Shown: one piece after another, positions 1 through 5,239 of the stretch
Layout of the letters: every line of letters starts with the position of its first letter
Position numbering within the stretch: the first letter of the stretch is position 1
Assembly: GCA_030636065.1 (NCBI GenBank)
Contig: DAOVXR010000054.1
Coordinates: forward strand, 1 to 8,719
Reading direction: 5' to 3'
Origin: Sedimentisphaerales bacterium
Lineage (GTDB): Bacteria > Planctomycetota > Phycisphaerae > Sedimentisphaerales > SM23-30
DNA: 8,719 bases
Translations under genes and position numbers: made by a program
The notes under the pieces: model-generated
The model's input: only the letters and a program-made list of their open reading frames with translations
The model's database searches: none
What the model was told of the DNA's origin: nothing

Positions 1-116
1 ACACTTTTCACACTTTTCACACTTTTCACACTTTTCACACTTTTCACACTTTTCACACTTTTCACACTTTTCACACTTTTCACACTTTTCACACTTTTCA
101 CACTTTTCACACTTTT
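1..116. repeat. 9-bp tandem repeat array, about 13 copies
   Basis: The unit ACACTTTTC repeats head to tail twelve times without a mismatch (1-108). A thirteenth copy (109-117) has its last C changed to T and overlaps the fliE stop codon by one base. On the gene strand the unit reads GAAAAGTGT. The period is a multiple of three, and the frame following the fliE stop (Lys-Ser-Val repeated) stays open to the window edge. The array starts at base 1, so its real length is unknown. No terminator hairpin is visible here. Perfect copies indicate recent slippage expansion. Confidence 0.97.
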
Positions 117-431
117 TTAAACTCTCATTTGTTTTATCTCGTCGTAGGCATCCATAAGTTTATTACGAATCTGCATTAGTGTTTGAAACGCGAGTTCCGC
201 CTTTTTGACTGCGGTAAAGACTTCAGCGACGTTATCTGACTCCCCGGTAGCGAGGTTGACAGTTGCCTCATCGGCCTCGGTTTGCAGTCGGTTGACTTCG
301 TTGATGCTTTTCATAAGCAGGCTTTTGAAGTCCTGCCCTGGTTCCACTTTATCGGCGCCGCCGGGCCGTAACGCCCCTGGTTGCGGGCCGATTACCCCGC
401 TTTTACCGATAGCATTATATTGCTCAACCAT
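117..431 (-). CDS. fliE: Flagellar hook-basal body complex protein FliE
   Basis: FliE is a small rod component joining the MS ring to the proximal rod in the periplasm; it leaves the cell through the flagellar type III exporter and has no cleaved signal peptide. The 104-residue length is normal for the family. The N-terminal third (about 1-33) is Gly/Pro-rich and probably disordered. From DFKSLL (34-39) the protein is helical, with the family-typical NLATGES stretch in the middle and the C-terminal signature ELAFQTLMQIRNKLMDAY followed by DEIKQM. The ATG at 431 has a GGGG ribosome-binding site seven bases upstream. It lies 13 bp after flgC, so translation is probably coupled in one operon, with fliF expected downstream beyond the window. 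The stop codon directly touches the 9-bp satellite. Identification is firm from sequence. Confidence 0.95.
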   Translation of the reverse strand: MVEQYNAIGKSGVIGPQPGALRPGGADKVEPGQDFKSLLMKSINEVNRLQTEADEATVNLATGESDNVAEVFTAVKKAELAFQTLMQIRNKLMDAYDEIKQMRV

Positions 432-444
432 ATTTCAGCCCCTT

Positions 445-843
445 TTATGCCAGCAATCTCAATGTACTGTTTAGCATAGCTTTGGTTACATCGACAGCGG
501 TGATATTCGCTTCGTAGGCTCGATGCGCCTCGATGGCGTTGACCATTTCCGTCATTTGATCGATACCGGGCATTTTTACATACCCGTCTTTATCGGCGTA
601 TGGATGGGATGGTTTATATTCCATCCGATACACCTGTTCTTTGATAATTTGTGAAACATGCACACCCTGATCGGAGCGGTCGGAGCCGTCCCTGCCGCAT
701 TGAAAAATCACGCTGCGTCGCTGATAAGGCCCACCATCCGGGCTGTCAACCGTATCGATGTTAGCGAGGTTCATCGCGCACGTATTCATCCGGACGCGTT
801 GTGCCACCAGTCCAGACGTCGAAATATCAATAGCGTTAAACAT
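445..843 (-). CDS. flgC: Flagellar basal-body rod protein FlgC
   Basis: FlgC is a proximal rod protein, exported by the flagellar type III system and assembled in the periplasm after FliE and FlgB. The N-terminal rod/hook motif is clear: ISTSGLVAQRVRMN (7-20) and NLAN (25-28), followed by the FlgC hallmark DGGPYQRR (36-43). The C-terminal helix (about 100-132) carries MVNAIEAHRAYEANITA and ends LRLLA, the usual partner of the N-terminal helix in the D0 domain. At 132 residues it is close to the usual family length. Residues 29-34 (IDTVDS) differ from the more common Thr-Thr-Arg-type sequence. The ATG at 843 has only a weak GGA ribosome-binding site, so translation may depend on coupling to flgB, which ends 34 bp upstream. 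Confidence 0.95.
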   Translation of the reverse strand: MFNAIDISTSGLVAQRVRMNTCAMNLANIDTVDSPDGGPYQRRSVIFQCGRDGSDRSDQGVHVSQIIKEQVYRMEYKPSHPYADKDGYVKMPGIDQMTEMVNAIEAHRAYEANITAVDVTKAMLNSTLRLLA

Positions 844-857
844 TCAGTTTTTCCAGT

Positions 858-875
858 CTTTATAATCTTTATAAT
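858..875. repeat. 9-bp direct duplication between flgB and flgC
   Basis: CTTTATAAT occurs twice in tandem (858-866 and 867-875) and makes up half of the 34-bp flgB-flgC spacer. It sits just upstream of the weak flgC ribosome-binding site. The period equals that of the large array at 1-116 although the sequence is unrelated. Confidence 0.85.
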
Positions 876-877
876 GT

Positions 878-1318
878 CTATAAAATTCTGCCGCTGATAG
901 CCGTTTTGAGCAGTCCGTATTGTTGCCTGAGTAATTCCGTAGTCAGGCTGTGCAGCAGTGCGTTTTTGCTCATGGCGCTCATTTGTTTTTCCACAAAACG
1001 GTTATTCCCATCTTGAAACAGGATATTACTGTTCTTTATCTCGGTCGGTTCAGCCCTCAGCCACCCATTTCGGTCCCAACTGATTTGACGTGTGGGCCGC
1101 ATTTCGAGTGGTGCTCCGACGCCGCCGCCGGCACGGCGTTTAACAGCCTTGCGTAGCGACGAAAAGAATTCTTCCGCTGACAGGTCTTTCACTTTGTAGT
1201 CAACCGTATCGAAATTACTGATATTATTGACCAGCACTTCATGACGGGCCTCGGTGAAGCTCATCACTTGTTGCAATACCGGCAACGTACCGCGATTTAA
1301 TAAACCTTCCAATATCAT
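878..1318 (-). CDS. flgB: Flagellar basal-body rod protein FlgB
   Basis: FlgB is the first proximal rod protein, exported by the flagellar type III apparatus and polymerised on FliE. Translated from the ATG at 1318 it has 146 residues. The N-terminal helix carries the rod-family motif VNNISNFDTVDYKVKD (about 30-45). The usual family form there is close to N-I-A-N-x-x-T-P-G-Y-K, so the P-G pair is replaced by V-D. The C-terminal half has the FlgB pattern of a short NNRFVEKQM stretch followed by a long amphipathic helix ending GLLKTAISGRIL. A TTG at 1321 could extend the protein by one residue, but AAGGA at 1326-1330 lies seven bases from the ATG and only four from the TTG, so ATG is preferred. 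It is first in its operon, about 60 bases below a sigma-54 promoter. Confidence 0.93.
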   Translation of the reverse strand: MILEGLLNRGTLPVLQQVMSFTEARHEVLVNNISNFDTVDYKVKDLSAEEFFSSLRKAVKRRAGGGVGAPLEMRPTRQISWDRNGWLRAEPTEIKNSNILFQDGNNRFVEKQMSAMSKNALLHSLTTELLRQQYGLLKTAISGRIL

Positions 1319-1325
1319 CAACTTT

Positions 1326-1330
1326 TCCTT
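1326..1330 (-). promoter_or_regulatory. Ribosome-binding site of flgB
   Basis: AAGGA on the minus strand, seven bases before the ATG at 1316-1318. Its position favours that ATG over the TTG immediately upstream of it. Confidence 0.75.
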
Positions 1331-1390
1331 AAGCGGTCTTTCTCGGAATCATTGAACCGGGAGTCCGGACGAGACCACGAACTACAATTG

Positions 1391-1406
1391 AGCAAATTTT
1401 GTGCCA
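1391..1406 (-). promoter_or_regulatory. Sigma-54 (-24/-12) promoter of flgB-flgC-fliE
   Basis: The minus strand reads TGGCACAAAATTTGCT, matching the RpoN consensus TGGCAC-N5-TTGC in every conserved position. The GG (1405-1404) and GC (1393-1392) are separated by exactly ten bases, which is the diagnostic spacing. Transcription should start near 1380, giving an untranslated leader of about 60 bases before flgB. The promoter lies between flgB and a gene for a sigma-54-dependent activator, so activation of this operon by that activator is the natural reading. Confidence 0.92.
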
Positions 1407-1411
1407 TCGCC

Positions 1412-1426
1412 GCTCACCTTGTGCCA
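1412..1426 (-). promoter_or_regulatory. Possible second sigma-54-like element upstream of flgB
   Basis: The minus strand has a second TGGCACA with a GC at the correct ten-base distance from its GG, but GAGC instead of TTGC at the -12 side. The 10-mer TTGTGCCATC (plus strand) is repeated exactly at 1399-1408 and 1419-1428, 20 bp apart. It may be a weak tandem promoter, a polymerase-sequestering decoy, or a remnant of duplication. Confidence 0.4.
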
Positions 1427-1544
1427 TCAATTTATCTAATCACCCATAATCGCCCTTTCCGCATTACGGGGCGACATCCACCATCGCCTTATTGACATTA
1501 TTTACATTTTTGTTATTCCGGCATCCCGCCGGCTGCCCGAACAA

Positions 1545-1572
1545 GTCGGCAATTATTGCGCGGTGGTCGGCA
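1545..1572. promoter_or_regulatory. Candidate activator-binding (enhancer) repeats
   Basis: GTCGGCA occurs at 1545-1551 and 1566-1572, 21 bp apart and so on the same face of the helix. They are roughly 165-190 bp upstream of the predicted flgB transcription start, a normal distance for NtrC-type enhancers. Only position and spacing support the assignment; no motif for this regulator is known to me. Confidence 0.25.
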
Positions 1573-1593
1573 GGAATAAGCCTTGCGTCAACC

Positions 1594-2967
1594 TTATGCG
1601 TAAGACGACTGTTCGGTCCTCCATCGTTTGAGTTTCATCCCCAGCGTCCTGACTCCGATACCCAGCGACTGAGCGGTTTTAATCCGATGGCCGCTAAATT
1701 TTTCCAGCGTTTTTTCGATCATTTTCCGTTCCATCTCAGCCAGCGTATTGCATTCGGACAGCGTCTCACCACCTTTTACCTGCGCGTCGTCCTGCGGCAA
1801 CTGGATCCATCCCCTGATCATTTCCGGAGTAACCACTTCTGAATCTCCTAATATGGCAACCCGCTCCATCAGGTTCTCCAGTTCTCGGACATTGCCCGGC
1901 CAGGAGTACTTTTGGAGCAATTCAACTGATTCGGTATTCAGAATCCGTAGCTTTGAACCTTCCCGGTCGGCGATTCTGCGGAGGAAATATTCACACATAC
2001 TTTCCAGATCATGTTCAACCCTGTCTCGTAACGGTGGCAAGTCAATAGGAACAACATTGAGACGATAATAGAGGTCTTCGCGGAATTTCCCCTGACTGAC
2101 CCAGTCGGTCAGATCGCGGTTGGTCGTAGCCAATATTCTGACATCTACTGAGCGACTCAGGCAGCTGCCGACCCGTTCGAATTCCCGTTCCTGCAATACT
2201 CTCAGCAGTTTGGACTGCAATTGTAAATCCATCTCGCTGATCTCATCTAACAGCAGTGTTCCCCCGTCCGCCAGTTCGAATCGTCCTTTTCTTGCCCGAT
2301 CGGCCCCGGTAAAGGCCCCTTTTTCATGCCCGAACAACTCGCTTTCCAACAGCGAACTGGACAAAGCCGCGCAGTTGACACATAACAGTGGTTTATTGGA
2401 GCGTGGACTTTGCGCGTGGATAGCGCGTGCTACCAGTTCCTTACCTGTTCCGGACTCGCCGCGGATCAGAACCGTTGCGCTGGTTTGCGCAAGAAGACTG
2501 ATTTTATCGAGAACCGCTTTCATAGCTGGACTGTTTCCGATAAACTCTCTGCCACGCTGCCAGTCCCGGACACTCATCCGATATGCCTCATTTTCTTTGA
2601 TGAGCCGACCGTGCTCGAGCGCCTTACCGATCAGAAGGATAATCTCATCGGAGTTGAAAGGCTTCTGAATATAATCGAACGCACCGTTGCGCATCGCCTC
2701 GACTGCGGTGGGAACCGAGGCGTATGCCGTCATCATTACCACGGGAATCTCCAGCCCTTTTTTGCGCAATTCCGCGAGAAACATCAGCCCATCCATTTTC
2801 GGCATCTTCAGATCGGTAATAATAGCGTCGAAAGCAGAGCTTTCAAGACTTTCCAATGCCTGATGCGCACTGCCGCACGTGGTTACTTCATACCCGCTAC
2901 GATTCAACGTCGCCTGCAGCGAATCACGCATCATCTCTTTGTCGTCAACTACCAATATATGTGCCAT
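1594..2967 (-). CDS. Sigma-54-dependent NtrC-family response regulator (FlgR/FlrC-like)
   Basis: A three-domain transcription activator, numbered here from the ATG at 2973. The receiver domain (about 3-120) has the acidic pocket D10-D11, phospho-acceptor D54 in TDLKMPKMDG, T82 and K104. The AAA+ domain (about 144-370) has Walker A GESGTGKE (172-179), the sigma-54 contact loop GAFTGA (219-224) and Walker B LLLDE (240-244). The C-terminal Fis-type helix-turn-helix (about 420-452) contains GHRIKTAQSLGIGVRTL. All catalytic features are intact. The start is chosen at the second ATG because AAGGA lies nine bases before it but only three before the ATG at 2973; both give the same protein except two residues. 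The kinase gene lies upstream and a sigma-54 promoter for flgB downstream, so it is probably the flagellar class regulator. It could instead control further operons. Confidence 0.93.
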   Translation of the reverse strand: MAHILVVDDKEMMRDSLQATLNRSGYEVTTCGSAHQALESLESSAFDAIITDLKMPKMDGLMFLAELRKKGLEIPVVMMTAYASVPTAVEAMRNGAFDYIQKPFNSDEIILLIGKALEHGRLIKENEAYRMSVRDWQRGREFIGNSPAMKAVLDKISLLAQTSATVLIRGESGTGKELVARAIHAQSPRSNKPLLCVNCAALSSSLLESELFGHEKGAFTGADRARKGRFELADGGTLLLDEISEMDLQLQSKLLRVLQEREFERVGSCLSRSVDVRILATTNRDLTDWVSQGKFREDLYYRLNVVPIDLPPLRDRVEHDLESMCEYFLRRIADREGSKLRILNTESVELLQKYSWPGNVRELENLMERVAILGDSEVVTPEMIRGWIQLPQDDAQVKGGETLSECNTLAEMERKMIEKTLEKFSGHRIKTAQSLGIGVRTLGMKLKRWRTEQSSYA

Positions 2968-3007
2968 TCCCATTGTTCCTTGTAGCCTTTCAGCTGCTAA
3001 TACATCA

Positions 3008-3080
3008 GTCCCGCAGGGACGATTGAAAAAAACTGTACCGCAGGCGTCTCGCCTGCAATTAAATAACTTCGCAAAGCGAA
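3008..3080. repeat. Cluster of three small hairpin repeats
   Basis: Three perfect inverted repeats, each with a three-base loop, follow one another in the kinase-regulator spacer. They are GTCCC/GGGAC (3008-3020, loop GCA), GCAGGCG/CGCCTGC (3040-3056, loop TCT) and TTCGC/GCGAA (3068-3080, loop AAA). None is followed by a T-run on the gene strand, so they are unlikely to be intrinsic terminators. They look like dispersed palindromic elements and would form stems in a kinase-regulator transcript. Confidence 0.75.
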
Positions 3081-3094
3081 ACTTTCTCTTTTCT

Positions 3095-3215
3095 TAATCT
3101 GCGTAATCTGCGGATTATTTTTATCTTCTCTTCTTTGCTTCCTTCATTATCTTCTGTTAAATTTATTCTTTTGTCTTTTCTTAATCCGTGAAATCGGTGC
3201 AATCCGTGGTTAAAT
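3095..3215. repeat. 9-bp-periodic dispersed repeats downstream of the kinase (copy A)
   Basis: TAATCTGCG occurs twice in tandem (3095-3112). A pyrimidine-rich tract follows, then three 9-bp units of the form AATCCGTGN (3183-3209) ending in GGTTAAAT. The block from about 3130 matches 4326-4414 on the other side of the kinase gene, including an exact 22-bp match (3165-3186 against 4355-4376) and an exact 17-bp match at the end. On the gene strand the tract is purine-rich. Confidence 0.85.
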
Positions 3216-3255
3216 ATTCTCTGTATTTTTCTTATCTTCGCCGGGGGCCTGACCA

Positions 3256-4122
3256 TTATGGCAATAAAATGGTGAACTTCGCTCCTCGCGGCCGATTATG
3301 AGCCGCCGTGATTATCCCGCCCTGACATTCCACAAGGCGATGAACGATAGCCAACCCTAATCCTGTACCTGTGTCCTTGGTGGTGAAGAAGGGATTGAAT
3401 ATCTTACTCATTTGTTCGGGACAGATACCTCCTCCCGTATCAGCCACGCATATACGCGTATTAAAGTTCGATTTGTCGCGACAACAACGGGCGGACACTG
3501 TAACGCAACCTTGTTCTCCCACCGCTTCGACGGCTTCGACAGCGTTTAAGATCAGATTCAGCAGTATGCGTTTCATCATGTTGAAATCGACACGAGCGAT
3601 CAATTTCCGATCGACGTCATCGTGATTGATTGACACCAGACAGTTTTCTGTTCGGGGCCGAACATAGTCCAGAACCTCACTTAGTAGCGCCGAGAGGTTG
3701 ACTTCGGTTTTGGCACAGGACTGATCCTGCGTGAAGGCCAGAATATCGCTTACGATAGCATCCAGGGTTCCGATCCCTCTCGACATCTTCTCCACCCACT
3801 GCCGCGCCTCATCCTGCCCCGACAATTCTCGATCTAAGAGCGAGGCATACAGTTGCAGCCCGCCTAATGGATTCCGTATTTCGTGCGCCATCCCAGCCGC
3901 CATTTCACCCAGGGCAGCCAGCCGACTTTTGCGTTCTAATTGTTCGTTTTTCTGCCTCAGTTCTATCCGCAGTCGGGCAACTTCTTTATTGAGTTGCTGA
4001 TACGAGTTATGTAGCCGGCTCGTAGTCTCGTTATATGATGCCAGTACCGAGGACAACTGATCGATAGCCGCCGCGGACGTCTGGGCCAACTCCGGATTTT
4101 CATTCAACGCCAATCTATTCAT
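3256..4122 (-). CDS. Cytoplasmic sensor histidine kinase (FlgS/FlrB-like)
   Basis: A 288-residue HisKA/HATPase_c kinase with no transmembrane segment and no PAS or other recognisable sensor domain. Residues about 20-65 form a predicted coiled coil. The H-box is LAALGEMAAGMAHEIRNPL with the phosphorylated histidine at 80. The ATP-binding domain has the N-box N189/N193 (LLNLILNAVEA), D228-T-G-G-G (228-232), FFTTK (245-249) and GTGLGLAI (252-259). The H-box and soluble layout resemble FlrB/FlgS flagellar kinases, which answer to the state of the export apparatus rather than to an outside ligand. The ATG at 4122 is the only credible start because an in-frame TAA lies six bases upstream; the ribosome-binding site is poor. 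The partner regulator gene follows after a repeat-filled 282-bp spacer. Confidence 0.92.
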   Translation of the reverse strand: MNRLALNENPELAQTSAAAIDQLSSVLASYNETTSRLHNSYQQLNKEVARLRIELRQKNEQLERKSRLAALGEMAAGMAHEIRNPLGGLQLYASLLDRELSGQDEARQWVEKMSRGIGTLDAIVSDILAFTQDQSCAKTEVNLSALLSEVLDYVRPRTENCLVSINHDDVDRKLIARVDFNMMKRILLNLILNAVEAVEAVGEQGCVTVSARCCRDKSNFNTRICVADTGGGICPEQMSKIFNPFFTTKDTGTGLGLAIVHRLVECQGGIITAAHNRPRGAKFTILLP

Positions 4123-4156
4123 AATAATTTACGCGTATTCCTTGCATCTTTCTGTC

Positions 4157-4176
4157 ATTCCTGCGTAGGCAGGAAT
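4157..4176. repeat. REP-like hairpin (ATTCCTGC/GCAGGAAT)
   Basis: Perfect 8-bp inverted repeat ATTCCTGC (4157-4164) and GCAGGAAT (4169-4176) with loop GTAG, preceded by GTC and followed by CCA. This matches a palindromic intergenic element seen in many bacterial genomes. It sits 35 bp upstream of the kinase start, so it would form a stem in any transcript reading into the kinase. Confidence 0.75.
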
Positions 4177-4210
4177 CCATCTTTTTCACTCTCCTAACGG
4201 GTGGCAGCGT

Positions 4211-4226
4211 CTGATGTAATCATCAG
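4211..4226. promoter_or_regulatory. Short palindrome upstream of the kinase gene
   Basis: CTGATG (4211-4216) and CATCAG (4221-4226) form a perfect dyad around TAAT, about 90 bp upstream of the kinase start. It could be a binding site for a dimeric regulator or another small hairpin repeat. Nothing else supports either reading. Confidence 0.3.
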
Positions 4227-4239
4227 GCGATGGCGATTT

Positions 4240-4550
4240 TTCATTATTCGTCATTGATTTCTCATTTTTCTTTTCTTCTCTTCCCTCTTTCTCACCTTTC
4301 ACACCCTTCCCACTTTTCTTACTTTTTTTCTCTTCCTTCGCTATCTTCTGTTCAATTCTTTTGTCTTTTCTTAATCAGTGAAATCCGTGCAATCCGTGCA
4401 ATCCGTGGTTAAATTTCTATATTCTCTTTTCTTTCTTTTTTCGTGTATTTCGTGTATTTCGTGGTTCTCTCTTCTTCGCTATCTTTCGTTTAATCTGTTC
4501 TTCTCTTCTCTTTTCTTTATTCGTGTTAATTCGCGTTCATTCGTGGCTAA
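4240..4550. repeat. Gene-free repeat region upstream of the kinase (copy B and relatives)
   Basis: This stretch holds no gene. The plus strand is strongly pyrimidine-rich, broken by several short-period repeats. 4291-4326: four degenerate 9-bp units resembling the satellite at 1-116. 4373-4408: four 9-bp units AATCNGTGN ending GGTTAAAT, one more than in the copy at 3183-3209. 4440-4466: TTCGTGTAT twice plus TTCGTGGTT. 4519-4550: three 10-bp-spaced units of ATTCGTG/ATTCGCG ending GGCTAA. The last three share a design: tandem units ending in GTGG(T/C)TAA. Confidence 0.85.
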
Positions 4551-4568
4551 AATTCTTCTCTTCTCTTC

Positions 4569-4592
4569 CTCACAACCCACCACTCACCACTC
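4569..4592. repeat. CTCACAAC/CACCACTCAC repeat below flgN
   Basis: A short run built from CACCACT and CTCACAAC words starts 10 bp beyond the flgN-like stop codon. It shares ACTCACCACTCTT-type sequence with the block at 6012-6048 that overlaps the end of the TPR gene, so it is one dispersed family occurring just downstream of two different genes. Confidence 0.7.
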
Positions 4593-4601
4593 TTTTATCC
4601 C

Positions 4602-5066
4602 TCATTTCCGTGTATCTACGAATCGATTCTGGCTCGGCCCAGCCGTTTGTGCGTATGCCTGGTTCATTCGTTGCCCTGCCGTCGTGTTTTTGATTTCGCC
4701 GGCGACTTTTTGTTTTTGGGTATCGAGTGTTTTATAGTCTTTTTCGTCATGTGATATTATTTCGCTGAGTATTTCGCGAACGGAATCTATCAGCCGTTGA
4801 GTCTCACGGCGTTCATCTGGCGTGAGTGATGTTGCCACCTTCGGCCATTCAGCCCGAATCGGAGCCAGTTCTTTGCCGACCCCCATAAGTTGATCTATTA
4901 GTCGCTGTCGGGCAGCCAGTATTTTCAGGAGCATTTCCGGATCGCGCCCATCTACGAGGTATCGCTGTTTTTGGGCCAGTTCTCGGAGTTGGCCGTACAG
5001 GAAATACTGTCGGGTAAGCAGTTCGATCAGCTTATCGCCTTTTTCCTTATTTTGCTCGATTGTCAT
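4602..5066 (-). CDS. flgN: FlgN-like flagellar export chaperone
   Basis: A 154-residue, almost wholly helical cytoplasmic protein matching the FlgN layout and length. FlgN binds the hook-filament junction proteins FlgK and FlgL and delivers them to the flagellar export gate. Residues about 5-60 form a long Leu-rich amphipathic helix (KLIELLTRQYFLYGQLRELA) followed by the DGRDPEMLLKILAARQRLI segment. A second helix covers about 80-130. The Ala/Gly/Pro-rich tail, with NQAYAQTAGP then RFVDTRK, resembles tails of planctomycete FlgN homologues as I recall them. The ATG at 5066 is chosen because AAGGGAG lies six bases upstream; an ATG at 5102 would add 12 residues without such a site. FlgN sequences diverge strongly, so the call rests on pattern and the flagellar neighbourhood. 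The substrate genes are not in the window. Confidence 0.75.
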   Translation of the reverse strand: MTIEQNKEKGDKLIELLTRQYFLYGQLRELAQKQRYLVDGRDPEMLLKILAARQRLIDQLMGVGKELAPIRAEWPKVATSLTPDERRETQRLIDSVREILSEIISHDEKDYKTLDTQKQKVAGEIKNTTAGQRMNQAYAQTAGPSQNRFVDTRK

Positions 5067-5072
5067 CGGGTA

Positions 5073-5079
5073 CTCCCTT
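5073..5079 (-). promoter_or_regulatory. Ribosome-binding site of the flgN-like gene
   Basis: AAGGGAG on the minus strand, six bases before the ATG at 5064-5066. It is the strongest ribosome-binding site in the window and decides the start of this gene. Confidence 0.8.
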
Positions 5080-5143
5080 ACAGCAAGATTATTACAAGCC
5101 AACTTTTAAGCGGTACGCGCCGCCGCCTTCTATTTGATGTTCT

Positions 5144-5225
5144 TTTCTTTCTGTATTCTATTTCTTTCTGTATTCTATTTCTTCAATTCGACGTTGAACG
5201 TTGGACGTTCAACTCTTCCTATTCT
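5144..5225. repeat. Single ~90-bp-family repeat unit downstream of the S23-type gene
   Basis: A 17-bp duplication (CTGTATTCTA recurring at 5151 and 5168) leads into TTCTTCAATTCGAC, then the 7-bp modules GTTGAAC, GTTGGAC and GTTCAAC, and CTCTTCCTATTC. It is a shortened copy of the units at 5631-6000. GTTGAACGT (5193-5201) and ACGTTCAAC (5205-5213) form a perfect 9-bp inverted repeat around TGG. Confidence 0.88.
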
Positions 5226-5239
5226 TTTTCTTTAAACCA

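Noticed and set aside
438..452. A GG-N10-GC spaced element (TGGCATAAAAGGGGC) in front of fliE on the minus strand.
   Set aside because: It is made from the flgC stop region and the fliE ribosome-binding site, lacks TTGC, and can be explained as chance; fliE is already in the flgB operon.
1319..1321. TTG as the flgB start codon.
   Set aside because: It lies only four bases from the ribosome-binding site and is followed directly by an ATG at optimal spacing.
1518..1532. CCGGC/GCCGG hairpin after the regulator gene as a terminator.
   Set aside because: The stem is only 5 bp and is followed on the gene strand by an A-rich, not U-rich, stretch, so it does not fit an intrinsic terminator.
2952..2966. 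TGGCACATATATTGG at the start of the regulator gene, resembling a sigma-54 promoter.
   Set aside because: The essential GC at -12 is GG, and the sequence simply encodes the conserved Met-Ala-His-Ile-Leu start of the receiver domain.
2120..2985. Two long plus-strand open frames (182 and 191 codons) opposite the response regulator.
   Set aside because: They lie fully antisense to a gene with intact catalytic motifs in all three domains, and their translations show no recognisable domain.
3059..3256. A 65-codon minus-strand open frame whose ATG overlaps the kinase stop codon.
   Set aside because: The overlap looks like translational coupling, but the frame is the translation of the dispersed hairpins and 9-bp repeats (LRRLRKEK and NHGLHRFHG type strings), so it is more likely repeat DNA than a gene.
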